From: Pseudomonas oryzihabitans
GTDB taxonomy: Bacteria > Pseudomonadota > Gammaproteobacteria > Pseudomonadales > Pseudomonadaceae
Reading direction: 5' to 3'
Assembly (NCBI RefSeq): GCF_014522265.1
Contig: NZ_CP017024.1
Span: 338,501 to 402,500, forward strand
Length of the DNA: 64,000 nt
Numbering within the stretch: position 1 is the stretch's first letter; each line of letters starts with the position of its first letter. The notes below the pieces were generated by a model. That model saw nothing but the letters and a program-made list of their open reading frames with translations. It was not told the DNA's origin and ran no database searches. A program made the translations under genes and the position numbers. Below are positions 29,675 to 38,879 of the stretch, piece by piece.

Positions 29675-32600
29675 CACGCTTTCTCCACGTTGACGAGGAA
29701 CGACTTGAACTCGGGCGTCTGGGTGTTCCCGTCACCCACGAAGGGGGTCAGGGTGTTGGCCAGGTAACCCATCCGCGCCACGCCGGAGAAACCCCAGTGG
29801 ATGGGGATGCCGACGTGGTGCACCGTCTCGCCGTTGACCTGCAGCGGACGGATCCGCTTGGTCACCACCGCCTTGCAGACGATGTGGCCGCGCTTGGAGG
29901 TGACGCGCACGAGATCACCCGCGGCGATGCCCTTCTGCTTGGCCAGCACCTCGCCGATCTCGACGAACTGCTCCGGCTGGATGATGGCGTTGAGACGGCA
30001 GTGCTTGCTCCAGTAGTGGAAGTGCTCGGTCAGGCGGTAGGTGGTGGCCGCATAGGGGAAGTCCTTGCGATCGCCGAAGTCCGCCCAGTCGTCCTTGAGC
30101 ACCCGCGCCGCCGGGCTGTTGAGCGCCTTGCGGTTGTTGGGGTGCAGCGGGTTGACACCGATGGGCGTCTCGAACGGCTCGTAGTGTTCCGGGAAGGGCC
30201 CCTCGGCCATCTTGTCCAGGGCGAAGAAACGCGCCACCCCTTCCGGGTTCATGATGAAGGGACTCATGCCGTCGGCCGGCTTGGCGTCGATCTTGTAGTC
30301 GGGCACATCGGTGCCGCCCCACTTCTGCGCCTTGTCGTTCCACCACACCAGCTTCTTGCTCGGGTCCCAGGGCTTACCGTTGAGGTCCGAGGAGGCGCGG
30401 TTGTAGAGGATGCGTCTGTTGTTCGGCCACGACCACGCCCAGCCCAGGGTCTGCCCCATATGGAACGGATCGCTGTTGTCGCGCCGCGCCATCTGGTTGC
30501 CCTGCTCGGTCCAGGCGCCGCAGAAGATCCAACAACCCGAGGCGGTGCTGCCGTCGTCCATCAACTGGCCGAAGCCGGCGAGTTGCTGACCGGCCTTGGC
30601 CGAGACCGCGCCCTTGGCATCCAGCACATCGGTGACGGCGTAGCCGTTGAACTCCTTGGCGAGTTCTTCCGGCGCCGGCTCCTCGGGCTTGGCGTAGGGC
30701 CAGGACAGCCCCAGGATCGGATCGGGGAAGGCCCCGCCATCCTTCGCATAGGCCTCGCGCAGCTTGAGGAACAGCTCGGACATGATGGCGATGTCGCTGC
30801 GCCCTTCGCCGGGTGCCTCGGCGCCCTTGAAGTGCCACTGCAGCCAGCGGCTGGAGTTGACCAGGGAGCCGTCTTCCTCGGCGAAGCAGGTGGTGGGCAG
30901 GCGGAACACCTCGGTCTGGATCTCGGCGGTGTTCACATCGTTGTGCTCGCCGTGGTTGCGCCAGAACTCGGAGGTCTCGGTGGCCAGCGGGTCCATGATC
31001 ACCAGCCACTTGAGCTTGGACAGCCCGCGCATCACCTTGGCCTTGTTGGGGAAGGCGGCGATGGGGTTGAAGCCCTGGCAGACATAGCCGTTGACCTGGC
31101 CCTTGCCCATCATGTCGAAGTAGCGCAGGACGTCGTAGCCGGCACCGGTGACATCGACCTTGGGCAACCAGTGGTAGCACCAGTCGTTGTCCTTGGTGGC
31201 CTTGTCGCCGTACCAGGCCTTCATCAGGCTGACGTGGAACTTGCCGTAGTTCTGCCAGTAGCTCATCTGCCCCGGACGCAGCGGTTTGCTGGCGCGGCGG
31301 GCGATGAAGGCGTTGTAGTCCTGCTCGCCGTCGCCGCCGATGGTCAGGTAGCCGGGCAGCTGGATCGACAGCAGGCCCAGGTCGGTGAGGCCCTGGATGT
31401 TGGAGTGACCGCGCAGGGCGTTCATGCCGCCACCCGGCAGGCCGATGTTGCCCAGCAGCAGCTGAACCATGGCGCCGCAGCGGATGATCTGTGCCCCGAT
31501 GGAGTGCTGGGTCCAGCCCAGGGCATAGAGGATGGTCATGACGCGACCGGGCGCCGAGGTCTCGGCGATTTCGGCCCAGACCTTCTGGATCGCGTCGGTC
31601 GGCGTGCCACAGGTCTGGCTGGCCACTTCCAGGGTGTAGCGACTGTAGTGCTGCTTCATCAGCTGGAAGACGCAGCGCGGATCCTGCAGGGTCGGATCGA
31701 TCTTGACGAAGCCGTCGTCGCCGATCTGGTAGCCCCAGTTCACCTTGTCGGTGTAGGTGCGCTTCTCGGCGTCATAGCCGTTGTACAGGCCGTCCTCGAA
31801 GGTGAAGCCTTCCTTCACCAGGAAGCCGGCGTCGGTGTAGTTGCGGACGTACTCCTGCTGAATCTTGTCGTGGGTGATCAGGTAATTGATCAGCCCGCCG
31901 AGGAAGGCGATGTCGCTGCCGGTGCGGATCGGCGCGTAGTAATCCGCCACCGAGGCGGAACGGGTGAAACGCGGATCGACCACGATCAGCCGGGCGTTGT
32001 TGTGCGCCTTGGCCTCGGTGACCCATTTGAAGCCGCACGGATGGGCTTCAGCGGCATTGCCGCCCATGATGAGGACGAGATTGGCGTTCTTGATGTCGCT
32101 CCAATGATTCGTCATCGCTCCACGGCCAAACGTCGGGGCAAGACCTGCCACCGTCGGGCCGTGTCAAACGCGCGCCTGGTTGTCGAAGGCCAGCAGGCCC
32201 AGACTCCGTGCGATCTTGTGCGTCAGATAACCGGTTTCATTGGAGGACGCCGAGGCGGCCAGGAAGCCTGTGGTCAACCAGCGATTGACCGTCTGGCCCT
32301 TGTCGTTGGTGGCGATGAAGTTGGCATCGCGGTCTTCCTTCATCAGGGTAGCGATGCGCCCGAGCGCCTCGTCCCAGCTGATGCGGGTCCACTCGTTGCT
32401 GCCGGGCTTGCGGACTTCCGGGTACTTGAGGCGATTGGGGCTGTGGATGAAATCCAGCAGGCCGGCGCCCTTCGGGCAGAGGGTGCCGCGATTGACCGGA
32501 TGGTCGGCGTCGCCCTCGATGTGAATGATGTTCTGGGCCACGTTCTTGGCCCGGTCGCCCATGCTGTACATGATCAGGCCGCAGCCGACCGAGCAATAGG

Positions 32601-32754
32601 GACAGGTGTTGCGGGTTTCCACGGTGTGCGCCAGTTTGAAATGGCGCACCTGGTCGGCAAAGGCGGCTGTGGGAGCCATGCCTAACGCCGCCAGGCTGGA
32701 TCCCGCAAGGCCGACTCCAGCGACCTTGAAGAATTGCCGACGGTTCATATCCAC
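29674..32754 (-). CDS. fdnG: Formate dehydrogenase alpha subunit, selenocysteine-containing, molybdopterin
   Basis: Catalytic subunit of 1026 residues, oxidising formate to CO2 at a molybdenum bis-MGD centre. The frame is interrupted once, by TGA at 32164-32166 (codon 197) in the context [23 protein letters not shown]. This is the position of selenocysteine in E. coli FdnG, so TGA is read as selenocysteine. A SECIS hairpin follows at once. The N-terminus has a Tat signal ([17 protein letters not shown]) and the [4Fe-4S] motif [11 protein letters not shown] start at GTG 32754, nine bases after GAGG, giving the MD-x-x-RRQFF N-terminus of E. coli; ATG 32748 is the alternative. Any gene caller ignoring recoding would split it in two. 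Confidence 0.95.
32126..32166 (-). promoter_or_regulatory. Bacterial SECIS element in fdnG
   Basis: Immediately after the UGA, the mRNA folds into a hairpin whose tip is GGCA-GGUCU-UGCC (32137-32149), with an unpaired U just below this 4-bp stem and a lower G/C stem. The loop GGUCU and the bulged U are the SelB-contacting features known from E. coli fdhF and fdnG. Confidence 0.88.
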
Positions 32755-33247
32755 GATTCTTATCCTCGTTCAGGCTGGGTCCGGTGCGTAGCCGAACCCT
32801 GCACAGAGAGTAACCCAACAGCCTGGCTTATCGAGCGCTCAGCTGTTGTCGCCGATCAATGGAAGTCGGCCTTCCGTCCCCTGATCCGCCGCGGCCTGAC
32901 GAATGGCCTGGGATCCCGCACGGCCGGGTACCCTCCGTTGGCAGCGGATCATCGTCGGCCAGCCGCCGCTCACCGAGCGGGTGCGCAAGTCCAGGGCCTG
33001 GCGAAAGGTAGCCAGTAGAGCGGTCCGGCGATCCTGGCGACTCGGCAGCTCCGGAAAGTCATGCTAAGCTGGCTAACTTTCCTCGCGATGCCTGCGGACC
33101 CCTTCACCATGTCCAAGCACCTGCCGACGCCGCCATAGCGCCACCCCTCCCCTGGTGACGGCCCCTGCGGTCTGTACCCGAGTCCTGCTGCCCTGTCGTC
33201 TCTCCGCGATCGCGCCCCGCCGTGCTGTCGCCCGTTCTGGATACGTC
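32755..33247. other. Intergenic region between fdnG and the SulP transporter
   Basis: 493 bases between divergent genes; it must contain both promoters, but I cannot name a convincing -35/-10 pair. Its middle part (32839-33060) has coding-like character on the minus strand without a start codon, described separately. No tRNA(Sec) is present. Confidence 0.45.
32839..33060 (-). pseudogene. Possible remnant of a coding sequence (unrecognised)
   Basis: On the minus strand about 73 codons are open from an upstream TAG to the stop TGA at 32839-32841. They read roughly HDFPELPSRQDRRTALLATF, then QALDLRTRSVSGG and onward to LPLIGDNS. Codon third positions are GC-rich as in real genes here. There is no ATG or GTG with a ribosome site near its beginning. 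It may be the 3' end of a decayed gene or chance. I do not recognise a family. Confidence 0.2.
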
Positions 33248-34708
33248 ATGAAAAGTGTCTCTCCCCGCGCCGACATCCTGGCCGGTCTCACCACGTCCTT
33301 CGCGCTGGTGCCCGAGTGCATCGCCTTCGCCCTGGTTGCCCATCTCAATCCGCTGATGGGGCTCTATGGGGCCTTCTTCATCTGTACTCTCACCGCCCTC
33401 TTCGGTGGCCGCCCCGGCATGGTCTCCGGCGCCGCCGGCTCCATGGCGGTGGTCATCATCGCCCTGGTGGTGCAGCACGGCGTGCAGTACCTGCTGGCCA
33501 CGGTGGTGCTCGGCGGCCTGCTGATGATCGCCTTCGGCCTCTTGCGCCTGGGCAAGCTGATCCGCATGGTGCCGCACCCGGTCATGCTGGGGTTCGTCAA
33601 CGGCTTGGCCATCGTCATCGCCCTGGCCCAGCTAGAGCACTTCAAGCAGGGCGAGACCTGGCTCAGCGGCACGCCGCTGTACCTGATGATCGGTCTGACC
33701 GCCGTGACCATGGCCATCATCTGGCTGCTGCCGCGGCTGACCCGCGCCGTGCCGCCGGCCCTGGCCGCCATCCTCGGCGTGGGGCTGGCGGTGCATTTCC
33801 TCGACCTGCCCACCCGTACCCTGGGTGACATGGCCCATATCGCCGGCGGCCTGCCGCGCCTGGCGCTGCCCGACATCCCCTGGAGCCTGGAAACGCTGCA
33901 GATCATCCTGCCCTATGCGGTGCTGATGGCCCTGGTCGGCCTGCTGGAGACCCTGCTGACCCTGAATCTCACCGACGAGATCACCGAGAGCCGCGGCCTG
34001 CCCAATCGCGAGTGCGTGGCCCTGGGCGCGGCCAACATGGCTTCGGGGCTGTTCGGCGGCATGGGCGGTTGCGCCATGATCGGCCAGACCATGATCAACC
34101 TGAGCTCGGGCGGCCGCGGCCGGCTGTCGGGGGTGGTCGCCGGCGTGCTGATGCTGCTGTTCGTGCTGTTTCTCTCGCCGCTGATCGAACGCATTCCGCT
34201 GGCAGCGCTGGTGGGCACCATGTTCGTGGTCGCCCAGCAGACCTTCGCCTGGGCCTCGCTGCGGGTGCTGCACCGGGTACCGCGCAGCGACATGCTGATG
34301 ATCATTGCCGTCACCGTGATCACCGTCTTCGCCGACCTCGCCACCGCGGTACTCTGCGGCATCGTCCTGGCCGCGCTCAACTTCGCCTGGCAGCACGCCC
34401 GCCGGCTCTATGCCGACAGCCATCTGGAGGCCGACGGCAGCAAGAGGTACCAGGTGCACGGCACCCTGTTCTTCGCCTCCACCGCCACCTTTTTGAACCA
34501 GTTCGATCCGGCCGGCGACCCCGCCAGGGTCGTGGTGGACTGCCGCCACCTGAGTTTCGTCGACTACTCCGCCGTGGCCGCGCTGCGCACCCTGCACGAA
34601 CGCTATGCCAAGGCCGGCAAGCGGGTGCGGGTGCTGCACCTGTCCCAACGCTGCAAGCAGCTGCTGCGCCGCGGCGGCATGACGGACGACCTCGCCCTCG
34701 GCGATTGA
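33248..34708 (+). CDS. SulP family inorganic anion transporter
   Basis: 486-residue inner-membrane transporter with around 10-14 hydrophobic segments. The N-terminal SulP signature is seen in ADILAGLTTSFALVPECIAFALVAHLNPLMGLYG. The conserved ETLLTLNLTDEITESRGLPNRECVALGAANMASGLFGGMGG region follows. A C-terminal STAS domain (about 405-486) has VVVDCRHLSFVDYSAVAALRTL. The substrate may be sulfate, bicarbonate or another anion and cannot be read from sequence. The start MKSVSPRADI is chosen because the frame's earlier part lacks family similarity; its ribosome site is weak. A tandem universal stress protein follows by 60 bases, probably in one operon. Confidence 0.88.
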   Translation: MKSVSPRADILAGLTTSFALVPECIAFALVAHLNPLMGLYGAFFICTLTALFGGRPGMVSGAAGSMAVVIIALVVQHGVQYLLATVVLGGLLMIAFGLLRLGKLIRMVPHPVMLGFVNGLAIVIALAQLEHFKQGETWLSGTPLYLMIGLTAVTMAIIWLLPRLTRAVPPALAAILGVGLAVHFLDLPTRTLGDMAHIAGGLPRLALPDIPWSLETLQIILPYAVLMALVGLLETLLTLNLTDEITESRGLPNRECVALGAANMASGLFGGMGGCAMIGQTMINLSSGGRGRLSGVVAGVLMLLFVLFLSPLIERIPLAALVGTMFVVAQQTFAWASLRVLHRVPRSDMLMIIAVTVITVFADLATAVLCGIVLAALNFAWQHARRLYADSHLEADGSKRYQVHGTLFFASTATFLNQFDPAGDPARVVVDCRHLSFVDYSAVAALRTLHERYAKAGKRVRVLHLSQRCKQLLRRGGMTDDLALGD

Positions 34709-34768
34709 ACCCGCAACGGCGCGCCCGGGTCTCTCCCAGCAATGTCCTGCTCCTGGAGACCTGCGGCC

Positions 34769-35614
34769 ATGTCCAAGATCCTCGCCTGCCTCGACGGCTC
34801 GGCCGTCAGCGCCGCCGTCTGCGACTTCGCCGCCTGGGCCGGCACCACCCTGGATGCCCCGCTCACCCTGCTGCACGTGCTGGATCAGCGCCGCTATCCG
34901 CGGCCGGGCCAGGCCACGCCGCCCCTGCTGGTCAACCGCGAACACCTGCTGACCGAGCTGGCGGCGCTGGATGCCCAGCGCGGCACCCTGGCGGAAGACC
35001 AGGGTCGGCTGCTGCTCGATGCGGCCCAGCTGCGGGTGGAGGAGCAACAGGCGCGCTGCGCCGGGGCCGTGCTCCAGCATGGTGACCTGATAGGTTCGCT
35101 GGAAAGTCTGCAGGAGGATTTCGACCTCATCGTGCTGGGCCGTCAGGGCGAGGACAGTCCACCCAAGCGGCTGATCGGCCGCCACCTGGAAAGCGCCATC
35201 CGCCTCCTGCATCGCCCGCTGCTGGTGGCCGGCCACCTGTTCGTCAAGCCCAGCGGCGTGCTGCTGGCCTACGACGACAGCAACAGCGCGCGCAAGGCGG
35301 TGACCTGGGTGGCCACCTGCCGGCTGTTCGACGGCCTGGCCTGCCACCTGGTGACCGTCGGCCGCGACCGCGAAGAACGCCGCGCCGCCCTCGCCCGCGC
35401 CGCCGAGGAACTCAGGGCCCGGGGCCGCACGGTCACCACCGCCATCACCGACGGCGACGTGGAACTGGGCCTGGAGCGCTATCGCAAGCAGCACGGTTTG
35501 GAACTGGTGGTGATGGGCGCCTTCGGCCACTCGCGCCTGCGCCACTTCTTCATGGGCAGCAACACCCGCAACATGCTGGAAGCCGCCGGCAGCGCGCTGA
35601 TCGTGGTGCGTTAG
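34769..35614 (+). CDS. Tandem-domain universal stress protein
   Basis: 281 residues composed of two Usp domains. The first begins MSKILACLDGSAVSAAVCDF and ends near ESAIRLLHRPLLVAG. The second begins GVLLAYDDSNSARKAV and ends with the ATP-binding signature MGAFGHSRLRHFFMGSNTRNMLEAAGSALIVV. The G-x2-G-x9-G(S/N) motif is complete only in the second half, so nucleotide binding there is more likely. TGGAGA precedes the start. It follows the SulP transporter gene closely and is likely cotranscribed; this pairing suggests it may regulate or respond to anion transport, which is inference. Confidence 0.9.
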   Translation: MSKILACLDGSAVSAAVCDFAAWAGTTLDAPLTLLHVLDQRRYPRPGQATPPLLVNREHLLTELAALDAQRGTLAEDQGRLLLDAAQLRVEEQQARCAGAVLQHGDLIGSLESLQEDFDLIVLGRQGEDSPPKRLIGRHLESAIRLLHRPLLVAGHLFVKPSGVLLAYDDSNSARKAVTWVATCRLFDGLACHLVTVGRDREERRAALARAAEELRARGRTVTTAITDGDVELGLERYRKQHGLELVVMGAFGHSRLRHFFMGSNTRNMLEAAGSALIVVR

Positions 35615-35631
35615 CTCAGGCTGCGCGGAGC

Positions 35632-36048
35632 CTAGAAATCCACCCGCCCACGACTGGCCTTGAGGCCGCTGCGGCGCGACTTGCCTTCCAGGCGGCGCTG
35701 CTTGGAGCCGTAGGTGGGCTTGGTCGGACGCCGCGGCTTTTCCTGGACATTGGCCGTGGCGATCAGCGTGGCCAGGCGTTCCAGGGCGTCGGCGCGATTC
35801 TGCTCCTGGGTACGGTATTGCTGGGCCTTGATCACCACCACGCCGTCGCGGCTGATGCGCCCGTCGCGCAGCGCCAGCAGGCGCTCCTTGAGCGCTTCCG
35901 GCAGCGAAGACGCCTGGATGTCGAATCTCAGGTGGACGGCGCTGGAAACCTTGTTGACGTTCTGCCCACCCGCACCCTGGGCGCGAACCGCGGTGAGCTG
36001 GATTTCCTGCTCGGGCAGCGTCAGACGCTCGTCGATGACCAGACTCAC
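35632..36048 (-). CDS. arfB: Alternative ribosome-rescue factor B (peptidyl-tRNA hydrolase)
   Basis: 138-residue RF1-like protein (YaeJ). It keeps the peptidyl-tRNA hydrolysis motif GGQ in RAQGAGGQNVNKVSSAV but lacks codon-recognition domains. The C-terminal basic tail (KPRRPTKPTYGSKQRRLEGKS and following) is the part that enters the empty mRNA channel of stalled ribosomes. Length and motifs fit ArfB exactly. The ATG overlaps the stop of the upstream DsbA-like gene by 4 bases, so the two are translationally coupled. It faces the stress-protein gene tail to tail, with 17 bases between. Confidence 0.93.
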   Translation of the reverse strand: MSLVIDERLTLPEQEIQLTAVRAQGAGGQNVNKVSSAVHLRFDIQASSLPEALKERLLALRDGRISRDGVVVIKAQQYRTQEQNRADALERLATLIATANVQEKPRRPTKPTYGSKQRRLEGKSRRSGLKASRGRVDF

Positions 36049-36680
36049 GCCAGGTGCGCGCCGCGGCTGAGCCAGGCGTCCAGCAGCGGTTCCAGTTCGT
36101 CCAGCGGCTGGTAGCCGTTGGTGACCAGCGCCAGCTGACCATCACGCTCGGCCAGCAGCGTGGGGAAGCCGGCGATACCCAGATTCAGCGCCCAGTCGAA
36201 GTCGGCCTGGGTCGCCTGGTGCGCCGGCTCGCCGTCGAACAGCGGCGCGAATTCGATGCGCGGCAGGCCACAGGCTTCGGCCAGTTCCACCAGCAGCGCC
36301 GGCTGGGTGACGTCGCGGGCTTCGACATAGAAGGCCCGCTGGATACGCTTGGCCAGTGGCCAGACCGCCTCTTCGTCGAGCTGGCGAGCGGCGACCAGGG
36401 CGCGGCAGGCCGGCTCGGTGTCGTACACCAGGCCTTCCGGCGGCCCCTGGTCCAGGGCGAAGGGCTGGCCGGTGGTCTCCTGCACCGCCTGCCAGTAGGC
36501 CAGGGTGCGCACCCGGCTGGCGGTGTCCTGGGCCACCCGCTCGCGACGCAGGCCGCCCACCACCAGGTGCAGCGGAATGCCCTGGGCGGCCGCCCGCTCG
36601 GCCAGGCGCTCGACCACCGGCGCGAAGCCCCAGCACCAGGAGCACATGGGGTCCATCACATAGAGCAGGCGACCGGGCAT
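36045..36680 (-). CDS. DsbA-family thioredoxin-fold protein (FrnE-like)
   Basis: 211 residues, no signal peptide, so cytoplasmic. The thioredoxin-fold active site is CSWC in YVMDPMCSWCWGFAPVVERL. The cis-proline loop is GIAGFPTLLAE near the C-terminus. The helical insert typical of DsbA/FrnE-like oxidoreductases lies between. The substrate is unknown; members may act as thiol-disulfide oxidoreductases or glutathione-linked isomerases. It is flanked on the same strand by trhO (one base between the genes) and arfB (4-base overlap), forming a compact operon trhO-dsbA-like-arfB. Confidence 0.85.
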   Translation of the reverse strand: MPGRLLYVMDPMCSWCWGFAPVVERLAERAAAQGIPLHLVVGGLRRERVAQDTASRVRTLAYWQAVQETTGQPFALDQGPPEGLVYDTEPACRALVAARQLDEEAVWPLAKRIQRAFYVEARDVTQPALLVELAEACGLPRIEFAPLFDGEPAHQATQADFDWALNLGIAGFPTLLAERDGQLALVTNGYQPLDELEPLLDAWLSRGAHLA

Positions 36681-36681
36681 C

Positions 36682-37635
36682 CTAGACCTCCTCGGGGTTG
36701 GGCATGGCGTTCAGCCGCGGATCGCGGCCGATGGGATGGGGTTCGTTGCGCAGGCGCGCCAGCTCGATCTGCTTCTGCCGCTCGCGGGCGCCGGCGCGGG
36801 TCTTTTCCGACAGCGAATCCCAGCAGTGCGGGCAGCTGATGCCGGGGCTGTAATGCGCTGACTGCATGTCTTCCGGCGAGACCGGCGTGCGGCAGGCATG
36901 GCACTGGTCGTAGACCCCTTCGGCGAGGTCATGGGTCACGGTCACGCGGTTGTCGAAGACAAAGCACTCGCCTTCCCAGCGCGACTCCGCTGCCGGCACC
37001 TCTTCGAGGTACTTGAGGATGCCGCCCTTGAGATGGAAAACCTCGGGAAAGCCTTCCTGCAGCATGAAGCTCGACGCCTTCTCGCAGCGAATGCCGCCGG
37101 TGCAGAACATGGCGACCTTCCTGTGCCGGGCCGGATCGAAGTGCTCGCGGATATAGGCCGGGAAATCGCGAAAGCTCTTGGTCTGGGGATCGATGGCACC
37201 CTTGAAGCTGCCGATGCCCACCTCGTAGTCGTTGCGGGTGTCGATCACCAGCACCTCGGGATCGTCCACCAGGGCGTTCCAGTCCCGGGGTTCGACATAG
37301 GTACCCACGCGGCGGTTGGGATCGACGCCGGGTACGCCCAGGGTGACGATCTCCTTCTTCAGCTTGACCTTGGTGCGATAGAAGGGCTGCTCGGTGCAGT
37401 AGGATTCCTTGTGATCGATGTCCACCAGGCGCGCATCGGCGCGCAGCCAGGCGAGCACGGCGTCAATACCTTCGCGGCTGCCGGAGACGGTGCCGTTGAT
37501 GCCTTCCTCGGCCAGCAGCAGGGTGCCCCTGACGTCATGCGCCAGCAGGGTTTGCAGGAGGGGTTCACGCAATTGGACGTAGTCGTCCAGGGTGACGAAC
37601 TTGTACAAGGCCGCCACGACAATCTTGTCGGTCAT
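36682..37635 (-). CDS. trhO: tRNA uridine(34) hydroxylase (rhodanese family)
   Basis: 317 residues, formerly YceA. It hydroxylates U34 of certain tRNAs with O2, the first step of 5-methoxyuridine or cmo5U formation. An N-terminal acylphosphatase-like domain ([19 protein letters not shown]) precedes a rhodanese domain with [20 protein letters not shown] and the catalytic cysteine loop [17 protein letters not shown]-terminal Cys-rich segment follows ([22 protein letters not shown]). Notably cmoA and cmoB, which finish cmo5U synthesis, are also in this window. Start and length are typical. Confidence 0.95.
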   Translation of the reverse strand: MTDKIVVAALYKFVTLDDYVQLREPLLQTLLAHDVRGTLLLAEEGINGTVSGSREGIDAVLAWLRADARLVDIDHKESYCTEQPFYRTKVKLKKEIVTLGVPGVDPNRRVGTYVEPRDWNALVDDPEVLVIDTRNDYEVGIGSFKGAIDPQTKSFRDFPAYIREHFDPARHRKVAMFCTGGIRCEKASSFMLQEGFPEVFHLKGGILKYLEEVPAAESRWEGECFVFDNRVTVTHDLAEGVYDQCHACRTPVSPEDMQSAHYSPGISCPHCWDSLSEKTRAGARERQKQIELARLRNEPHPIGRDPRLNAMPNPEEV

Positions 37636-37683
37636 CTTCGGGTTCCCAGGGGTCGCCCTCGCAAAGGGCGGACCGGTTAGACG

Positions 37684-37706
37684 AAAACGCCGGCAAGGAT
37701 GCCGGC
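37684..37706 (-). terminator. Probable intrinsic terminator after bolA
   Basis: On the minus strand GCCGGC-ATCCTT-GCCGGC is followed by GTTTTCG. It lies between the bolA stop and the trhO start. The T-tract is short, so termination may be partial. Confidence 0.6.
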
Positions 37707-37758
37707 GCCGATCAAATTTTAACCAATACGGACTGCCGCTGAACAGGGCTCGCCGGGT

Positions 37759-38070
37759 TCAACCCGCGAGGTCGTGCTTGCTGCCGCCGCGGCAGGTGGG
37801 CGAATCCGGTGCCTGGCCCTGCGCCGCCCACTCTTCGGGGGTATAGGTGTGCAGCGCCAGGGCATGGAACTGGCCCATGAGTTCGCCCAGGGTGCCGTAG
37901 ACCTTCTGGTGGCGCTTCACCGCGTTGAGGCCGGCGAAGTGTTCGCTGACCACCACCGCCTTGTAGTGGGTCTCCTGGCCGCGGCTGTGCATGTGGCTTT
38001 CGTCCAGCACCTCGAGGTGCTCGGGTTGCAACAGGCCCAGGCTGGACTGGATACGTTCGCGCATGCTCAT
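37759..38070 (-). CDS. bolA: BolA family protein
   Basis: 103 residues. The BolA fold is seen in MRERIQSSLGLLQPEHLEVLDESHMH, followed by THYKAVVVSEHFAGLNAVKRHQKVYG, where the helix-turn-helix-like FxGxxxxxRHxxVY motif is intact, and LHTYTPEEW. BolA proteins bind [2Fe-2S] clusters with monothiol glutaredoxins and influence morphology and stress genes. The conserved Cys-free His ligand pattern matches BolA rather than IbaG. It lies between trhO and the DUF2059 gene on the same strand, as in P. aeruginosa by memory. Confidence 0.93.
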   Translation of the reverse strand: MSMRERIQSSLGLLQPEHLEVLDESHMHSRGQETHYKAVVVSEHFAGLNAVKRHQKVYGTLGELMGQFHALALHTYTPEEWAAQGQAPDSPTCRGGSKHDLAG

Positions 38071-38131
38071 GGGGATACCTCGACTGTGAGAAGCGTCATT
38101 CTAGCGAGCCTGGGCGCCGCCCGGAAACGAC

Positions 38132-38155
38132 AAAGCCCGGAACGGGTCCGGGCCT
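38132..38155 (-). terminator. Intrinsic terminator after the DUF2059 gene
   Basis: On the minus strand AAGGCCCGG-ACCCGTT-CCGGGCTTT forms a GC-rich stem ending in TTTG, 15 bases after the stop codon. Confidence 0.7.
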
Positions 38156-38170
38156 TGTGGCAAGGCTGAA

Positions 38171-38707
38171 TCAGCGCTTGGCGGGCGGGGGTGCGTTCTC
38201 GGCACCGGCCGGCGGCTTCACGCCCAGCTCCTTGTCCATCTCGGCGAGGATGCCGTTGACCTTGGGTACCGCCTGCTCCAGCTTGGCCTGGGTCAGCTGG
38301 GCGGACTGCGCCGACAGGCGCGGCAGGGTGGCGATCATCTTCTTGCCCAGATCGGACTGGTAGAACTTGATCAGGCCCTCCAGCTCGTCTTCGGTGAAGT
38401 TGTCGGTGTACAGCTTGACCATCTCGGGCTTGATCTTTTCCCAGCCGATGGTGCTGTCCAGCGCCTGGTTGGCGCGGGCGGTGTAGCTTTCCAGCACGGC
38501 TTTCTTGGCCGGCGACTTGGCCTGCTCGAAGTGCTGGGCGAAGAGCTGCTGGACCTGGGCGTAGACCGGCGTGGTCAGCTTGTCGGCGTTGGCCAGCTTG
38601 AGAAAGCGCTCCGCGTCGGCCGCGTGGCTCTTGGCGTCGGCCAGGGCGAAGCTGCTGGCGCTGGCGAGCACAACGACGGCGCCAAGCGTACGGAGGGTCT
38701 TCTTCAT
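38171..38707 (-). CDS. DUF2059 domain secreted protein
   Basis: 178 residues with a signal peptide (MKKTLRTLGAVVVLASASSFALADA), so periplasmic. The DUF2059 core is a helical region with YAQVQQLFAQHFEQAKSPAKK, YTDNFTEDELEGLIKFYQSDLGKKM and a proline-rich tail. The function of DUF2059 is unknown. I start at the second ATG, because AAGGA lies 5 bases upstream of it and touches the first ATG. Position beside bolA and fumC is conserved in Pseudomonas. Confidence 0.88.
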   Translation of the reverse strand: MKKTLRTLGAVVVLASASSFALADAKSHAADAERFLKLANADKLTTPVYAQVQQLFAQHFEQAKSPAKKAVLESYTARANQALDSTIGWEKIKPEMVKLYTDNFTEDELEGLIKFYQSDLGKKMIATLPRLSAQSAQLTQAKLEQAVPKVNGILAEMDKELGVKPPAGAENAPPPAKR

Positions 38708-38805
38708 GGGCATCCTTCAGGAGGCTGAAAATGGACCGCGAGTGTGCCACAGAGCGGCTGAACCTGGCCTGAACTTATCGACGACGGTCGCGCATTTGAG
38801 AACAC

Positions 38806-38819
38806 TTCCCATTTGGGAA
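38806..38819. promoter_or_regulatory. Palindrome TTCCCATTTGGGAA upstream of fumC
   Basis: Six-base arms with a 2-base centre, 61 bases before the fumC start. It could be an operator for the fumC promoter. It does not match a consensus I know; iron-linked control would be expected for an iron-free fumarase. Confidence 0.3.
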
Positions 38820-38879
38820 CCCTGGCGCTAACCTGCTGCCCAAGTTAGCTGGACCCACACCTTATAAGCGGAGACCGCC

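Noticed and set aside
32164..32166. fdnG as a broken gene with a nonsense mutation
   Set aside because: The TGA sits at the known selenocysteine position, is followed by a SECIS hairpin, and selA is present in the window.
29668..32685. 1005-codon plus-strand frame opposite fdnG
   Set aside because: Shadow of fdnG, which has intact motifs, a Tat signal and a SECIS element on the other strand.
33113..33142. Nine-codon leader peptide (MSKHLPTPP) before the SulP gene
   Set aside because: No ribosome site precedes it and no attenuator follows; such short frames are expected by chance.
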